Source of the DNA: Anaerobacillus sp.
GTDB taxonomy: Bacteria; Bacillota; Bacilli; Bacillales_H; Anaerobacillaceae
NCBI GenBank assembly: GCA_007120055.1
Contig: SKOL01000264.1
Span: 1-10,018, forward strand
DNA length: 10,018 bases
Reading direction: 5' to 3'
Below are positions 7,137 through 10,018 of this stretch, piece after piece (position 1 is the first letter of the stretch; every line of letters begins with the position of its first letter). The notes under the pieces were generated by a model that did not search any database, was not told where the DNA came from, and saw only the letters and a program-made list of their open reading frames with translations. Position numbers and translations under genes: made by a program.

Positions 7137-9143
7137 TTGGGGATCAACATCGGAGATATCTTTGATGGGAAGTATGAAATTACCGAACTGTTAGGCGAAG
7201 GTGGAATGGGCTCTGTTTTTTTAGGGGAACACGTCAACCTTGGCACGAAATGGGCGATTAAACAAATCTACAAACATACAGACGATAAAATCGACTTACT
7301 CGCCGAACCGAACATTATGAAAAAGCTTCAACACCCATCATTACCGAGAATTATCGATGTCATTAGTGATGACGACTATTTATATATTGTTCTCGATTAT
7401 GTTCAAGGGGTCTCACTAGAGAAAGAGTTAGAGAAAAAAGCAAAAATTCCAGAAAAAACCGTCGTTAAATGGGCGAAGGAAATATGCGACGTTCTCGATT
7501 ATCTTCATACGTTAAAGCCGCACCCGATTATTTATCGTGACATGAAGCCGTCCAACTTAATGATCACTGAAGAAGGCTCGGTGAAAGTGATTGATTTCGG
7601 GATTGCTAGAGAATACAAAAAAGAAGCGAAAAGTGACACGATGCTTCTTGGAACAGAAGCTTATGCTGCTCCAGAACAACGTGGTACAGCGCAAACTGAC
7701 GCTCGTACGGATATTTACAGTTTAGGAGCGACGCTTTATCATTTAGTAACAGGGAAAGGACCGAAAGACCCGCCTTATTACGAGATGAAACCGATACGAG
7801 AACTAGATTCTAATCTTTCGGTCGGTCTTGAGCATATTATTCATAAAAGTACAAAGCATGACCCGAAAGACCGTTATCAAAATGTGAAACAACTACTTAA
7901 AGACTTTGAAAATATTAAAAAGTTCTCTAGTGAATATCGAAAGCAACGAATGAAGAAGTTCGCTAAAAACGGAACGTTTGTCGCATCGATGGCCTTCTTT
8001 TCGTTTTTAACATTTGGTGGTTTCCAGCAGCTTGAAATCGAAAAAGTAGAGGCGTACGAAGGAATTGTAGAAACAGGGAGTCAATATGTTCATGCTAATA
8101 ACTTCGAAGAAGCGTTATCCCAATTTGAAATGGCCATTGAGAAAATTCCTGACCGAATTGATGCGTACCGAGAAATTGCCTATCTCTATTTACAACAAAA
8201 TGATTTCGATAAAGTCGTCGAATATGTGAGTAGTGACGTACTCCCACTCATCGATTCTGAAATCATTGATAGCAATTTATATTACATTTTAGCGACCGCT
8301 CTATTTGAAAATGAGCAGTACGAGGAGGCGGCACGCCAATTTGGAAGAGCGTACGATTTGGATCGAACGAACATCGTTTATGAAAGAGACTATGCGGTTA
8401 GTTTAGCGAGGGCTGGAAGGCTTGAAGAAGCAGAAAACGTCCTAGCAGAAATGGTCACGCGTCACTCGGCAGATGACGTCACGTTATACGTCAAAGGTGA
8501 AATATTACAAGCGCAAGGGAATATTTCAGAAGCGATCGACTTTTACGAACAAACGCTAGCTGAATCGACGGCCGATGATTTGAGAGAACGAGCGACGATC
8601 ACTTTAGCGCAGTTATATAAAGACCAACGCCATGAGTTAGGAAGCGAATCGATTGATGAGCGAATTAAAGTGCTCAATCGAGGTGTGAATGAATTAAAAG
8701 ACCGTAATTTAATAATTTTCGATGAGCTGTTAGCCGAAGCTTACTATGATCGAGCAATGGTTTCGGATCAAGAAGAAAGAGATTTCTATTTAAGAGAGTC
8801 GGTTCAACATTTTGAGAGATTGTTATCGTACGGCTATTACCGCCCGTACTTAATGCGCAACATCGCGATCATTTATCAACTGCTAGAAGAGTTTGAACAG
8901 AGTGAACAAGTGTTACTTGAAATGAAAGATCGCTACCCTGAAGATTATCGTGCGTATTTACAGTTAGCCTTATTATATGCAGAAATGGAAAATAATAAGC
9001 CAGCCGATCAGCGGGATTACTCACGTGTCATTGAAAATTACGAACTAGCGCTGCAATTTAGCCCAGAGGGTGAGAATACACAAGACTTACAACCGCTTAT
9101 GAACTTAATTAATGAACTAAAAGCAAACAACTGGATTAATTAA
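7137..9143 (+). CDS. Transmembrane Ser/Thr protein kinase with extracytoplasmic TPR domain
   Basis: Residues are counted from the TTG at 7137 (668 residues); an ATG at 7131 would add two. The kinase domain (about 12-258) has the glycine loop GEGGMGSV (20-27), catalytic Lys42, helix-C Glu57, catalytic loop Y-R-D-M-K-P-S-N (133-140; Asp135), DFG at 153-155 and APEQ at 178-181, so it should be active. HRD is YRD, as in many Firmicute kinases. The activation segment contains S-D-T-M-L-L-G-T (Thr168, Thr173), likely autophosphorylation sites. A basic stretch precedes one membrane helix (about 279-296). Residues 308-648 are helical repeats of TPR type (for example N-F-E-E-A-L-S-Q-F-E and Q-Y-E-E-A-A-R-Q-F-G), about eight to nine units, and should lie outside. 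PrkC/PknB kinases carry PASTA domains there instead; the TPR array probably binds a protein. The likely targets are encoded in the same operon. Confidence 0.93.
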   Translation: MGINIGDIFDGKYEITELLGEGGMGSVFLGEHVNLGTKWAIKQIYKHTDDKIDLLAEPNIMKKLQHPSLPRIIDVISDDDYLYIVLDYVQGVSLEKELEKKAKIPEKTVVKWAKEICDVLDYLHTLKPHPIIYRDMKPSNLMITEEGSVKVIDFGIAREYKKEAKSDTMLLGTEAYAAPEQRGTAQTDARTDIYSLGATLYHLVTGKGPKDPPYYEMKPIRELDSNLSVGLEHIIHKSTKHDPKDRYQNVKQLLKDFENIKKFSSEYRKQRMKKFAKNGTFVASMAFFSFLTFGGFQQLEIEKVEAYEGIVETGSQYVHANNFEEALSQFEMAIEKIPDRIDAYREIAYLYLQQNDFDKVVEYVSSDVLPLIDSEIIDSNLYYILATALFENEQYEEAARQFGRAYDLDRTNIVYERDYAVSLARAGRLEEAENVLAEMVTRHSADDVTLYVKGEILQAQGNISEAIDFYEQTLAESTADDLRERATITLAQLYKDQRHELGSESIDERIKVLNRGVNELKDRNLIIFDELLAEAYYDRAMVSDQEERDFYLRESVQHFERLLSYGYYRPYLMRNIAIIYQLLEEFEQSEQVLLEMKDRYPEDYRAYLQLALLYAEMENNKPADQRDYSRVIENYELALQFSPEGENTQDLQPLMNLINELKANNWIN

Positions 9144-9161
9144 CGAAAAACTAGTTGAAAA

Positions 9162-9167
9162 GGGGGG
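9162..9167 (+). promoter_or_regulatory. Ribosome binding site fixing the ATG start at 9173
   Basis: A run of six G (AAAAGGGGGGAAG context) sits five bases before the ATG at 9173. An in-frame TTG at 9155 lies before this site and has no ribosome binding site of its own, so the shorter protein is preferred. Confidence 0.75.
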
Positions 9168-9172
9168 AAGAA

Positions 9173-9556
9173 ATGCTTACACAAGGAATGCTCATGGTCA
9201 TCGGCGGCATATCTGGCATTGTGGTGACGTTTATTATCTTTTTGATCGTTATATTAAGAGGAAAGAAAACAACCGCAGTAACGAACGAGAATAAATTCGA
9301 AGAAAACGTTGTTGCTAAACAGCCAAACAACGACGCGCCGACGGAGAAGCAAAAAGCTCCAGTTCAAGCCACTTCTTTATTGGAGGATGATACGACAAAA
9401 CCAGCAGACAAAGCGGTTGAAGAAACTTCATTATTAGACGGAGACGACCAATCGAACCAAAAGGCCATCGATTCAACCGTCTTATTGCAAAAAGAAGAGC
9501 GACAAAACGAAACGCAATTATACGAAACAGAGTTAATGAAAGAAAAGGTAAAATAA
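9173..9556 (+). CDS. Small membrane protein with repeated Thr-X-X-Leu phospho-acceptor-like motifs
   Basis: The 127-residue product has one membrane helix (about 6-28) followed by RGKK, so the tail (30-127) should be cytoplasmic. The tail is hydrophilic, disordered-looking and repeats a short motif: ATSLLEDD (Thr67), ETSLLDGD (Thr85), STVLLQKE (Thr102) and ETQLYETE (Thr115), each a threonine followed by hydrophobics and then acidic or polar residues, spaced 13-18 residues apart. There is no enzymatic domain. I do not recognise the family. The motif resembles the linker sites of the membrane FHA protein and the kinase activation loop (TMLL), and matches the general look of FHA-bound pThr sites. 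Probable role, by inference: a multi-site phospho-scaffold for the three FHA domains encoded upstream. Last gene of the operon, 29 bases after the kinase gene; a terminator-like hairpin follows at once. Confidence 0.82.
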   Translation: MLTQGMLMVIGGISGIVVTFIIFLIVILRGKKTTAVTNENKFEENVVAKQPNNDAPTEKQKAPVQATSLLEDDTTKPADKAVEETSLLDGDDQSNQKAIDSTVLLQKEERQNETQLYETELMKEKVK

Positions 9557-9616
9557 AAGAGGCTTCCTTATAAGTGTCAGCTCACCGTGCCTAACGGTGA
9601 CTGACACTTTGCTTTT
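9555..9616 (+). terminator. Terminator-like hairpin of the kinase operon, member of the repeat family at 2439-2563
   Basis: AAGTGTCAG (9572-9580) pairs with CTGACACTT (9601-9609), and TCACCG (9582-9587) with CGGTGA (9595-9600). This gives a 15-bp stem with a single bulged C and a 7-base loop, followed by TTTGCTTTT-like sequence that could serve as a weak T-tract. AAAAGAGGCT at 9555-9564 also occurs at 2439-2448, again directly after a stop codon. The right arm and tail (9596-9616) are the exact inverse complement of 2455-2475. Confidence 0.7.
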
Positions 9617-9690
9617 GGCATTTTATTGGCTAAAGAATCGTTGTACTAAGCTCACCATAGATATACGCTCGTATGGTATAACTAAAGTCC

Positions 9691-9720
9691 AAACAGCATA
9701 TTACGTATAGTTGCTGTTTT
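9691..9720 (+). terminator. Short hairpin ending in T, possible terminator or leader structure
   Basis: AAACAGCA (9691-9698) pairs perfectly with TGCTGTTT (9712-9719), around a 13-base loop, and the arm ends in TTTT. It could be a backup terminator for the kinase operon. The stem is short and A/T-rich at its base, so confidence is low. Confidence 0.35.
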
Positions 9721-9773
9721 ATGGGGGGGAGAAGGAATTTTTTTTGTGGTAATTATTACATAAGTGAAAATAT

Positions 9774-9805
9774 TTGTCGATTAACGAAGTAATTTCTGAT
9801 AAAAT
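9774..9805 (+). promoter_or_regulatory. Possible extended -10 promoter for the polysaccharide gene
   Basis: TGATAAAAT at 9797-9805 fits an extended -10 element (TG-n-TAAAAT, five of six with TATAAT). TTGTCG at 9774-9779 is the best -35-like hexamer, but the 20-base spacing is long. Another -10-like TATGAT is at 9857-9862 without a good -35. This gives a leader of about 100 bases before the ATG at 9911. Confidence 0.3.
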
Positions 9806-9900
9806 AACTGAGAGTTGTAAAAAGTTGGCGAAATTAATAACATTTAATTTACAAAATATGATAAAATTGTTCTTATGTGAAAAAATTATAAACAATCTCG

Positions 9901-10018
9901 GGAGGCAGAAATGGAAGAAACGATTAGTTTAAAAGAATTGTTTGAAACGATAAAAAAACGTATCGTCATGATTGGGATCATTGTGGCTAGTGCAGTAGCG
10001 ATTAGTGGTTTTGTTAGC
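9901..10018 (+). CDS. Wzz/YveK-type polysaccharide chain-length protein (3' partial; coding from 9911)
   Basis: GGAGG at 9901-9905 precedes the ATG at 9911 by five bases, and 36 codons are visible before the window ends. The peptide opens MEETISLKELFETIKKRIV and then enters a hydrophobic segment from about residue 19. This I/S-LKELF-x-x-(I/L)-K-(K/R)-R pattern followed by the first membrane helix is typical of Wzz/YveK/CapA-like polysaccharide co-polymerases, which in Firmicutes pair with a BY-kinase and set the length or export of capsule or exopolysaccharide. It likely opens a separate polysaccharide operon to the right. Which paralogue it is cannot be told from so short a piece. Confidence 0.8.

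Larger units (their letters stand above)
9617..9910. other. Long noncoding leader upstream of the polysaccharide gene
   Basis: No credible coding region is present. The stretch is A/T-rich with a run of seven G (9723-9729) and a run of eight T soon after. It holds an 8-bp hairpin (9691-9719), a weaker inverted repeat ACCATA/TATGGT (9654-9659 with 9672-9677) and a possible promoter near 9774-9805. It probably carries the promoter and 5' leader of the gene at 9911. Confidence 0.5.

Noticed and set aside
9155..9172. TTG start adding six residues to the small membrane protein
   Set aside because: The added codons read through the G-rich ribosome binding site that serves the ATG at 9173.
1..10018. 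tRNA, rRNA, CRISPR arrays, prophage or defence genes
   Set aside because: No cloverleaf, repeat-spacer pattern or recognisable phage or nuclease protein was found on either strand.

Overview
The window looks like a chromosomal segment of a low-GC Gram-positive bacterium of the Bacillaceae type. The signs are A/T-rich codon use, strong GGAGG/GGGG-type ribosome binding sites, GTG and TTG starts, hairpin-type terminators, and YpmS-like and YveK-like proteins. The very acidic extracellular proteins would suit a halophile or alkaliphile, but that is inference. All nine genes lie on the + strand.

Layout: (1) bases 1-1077 hold the C-terminal part of a surface-type protein with a carboxypeptidase-regulatory-like beta domain and a long Glu/Ser/Thr tail. 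It is followed by two hairpins (1095-1205) and an unexplained bulged hairpin (1222-1285). (2) 1327-2433 encodes an exported leucine-rich-repeat protein held by a C-terminal membrane segment. (3) 2439-2563 is a nested inverted-repeat element. (4) 2622-9556 is a tight six-gene cluster: an FHA-FHA-ABC transporter fusion, a membrane-anchored FHA protein, a PP2C phosphatase, a YpmS/DUF2140-like membrane protein, a Ser/Thr kinase with an extracytoplasmic TPR region, and a small membrane protein whose cytoplasmic tail repeats a Thr-X-X-Leu motif. (5) 9555-9616 is a terminator-like hairpin sharing a 21-base segment, inverted, with the element at 2455-2475. (6) After a noncoding stretch, 9911 starts a Wzz/YveK-type polysaccharide co-polymerase that runs off the window.

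How the cluster may work (inference): the kinase senses something outside through its TPR domain and phosphorylates threonines in the Thr-X-X-Leu motifs of the small membrane protein and of the linker of the membrane FHA protein. The three FHA domains read those phosphothreonines, which gathers or gates the ABC transporter, and the PP2C enzyme resets the system. The nearest established parallel is mycobacterial Rv1747, an FHA-FHA-ABC transporter encoded beside the kinase PknF. Here reader, writer, eraser and likely phospho-scaffolds sit together in one operon. The two surface proteins upstream are possible partners or substrates, with no direct evidence. This phospho-regulated transporter cassette is the main point of interest in the window.
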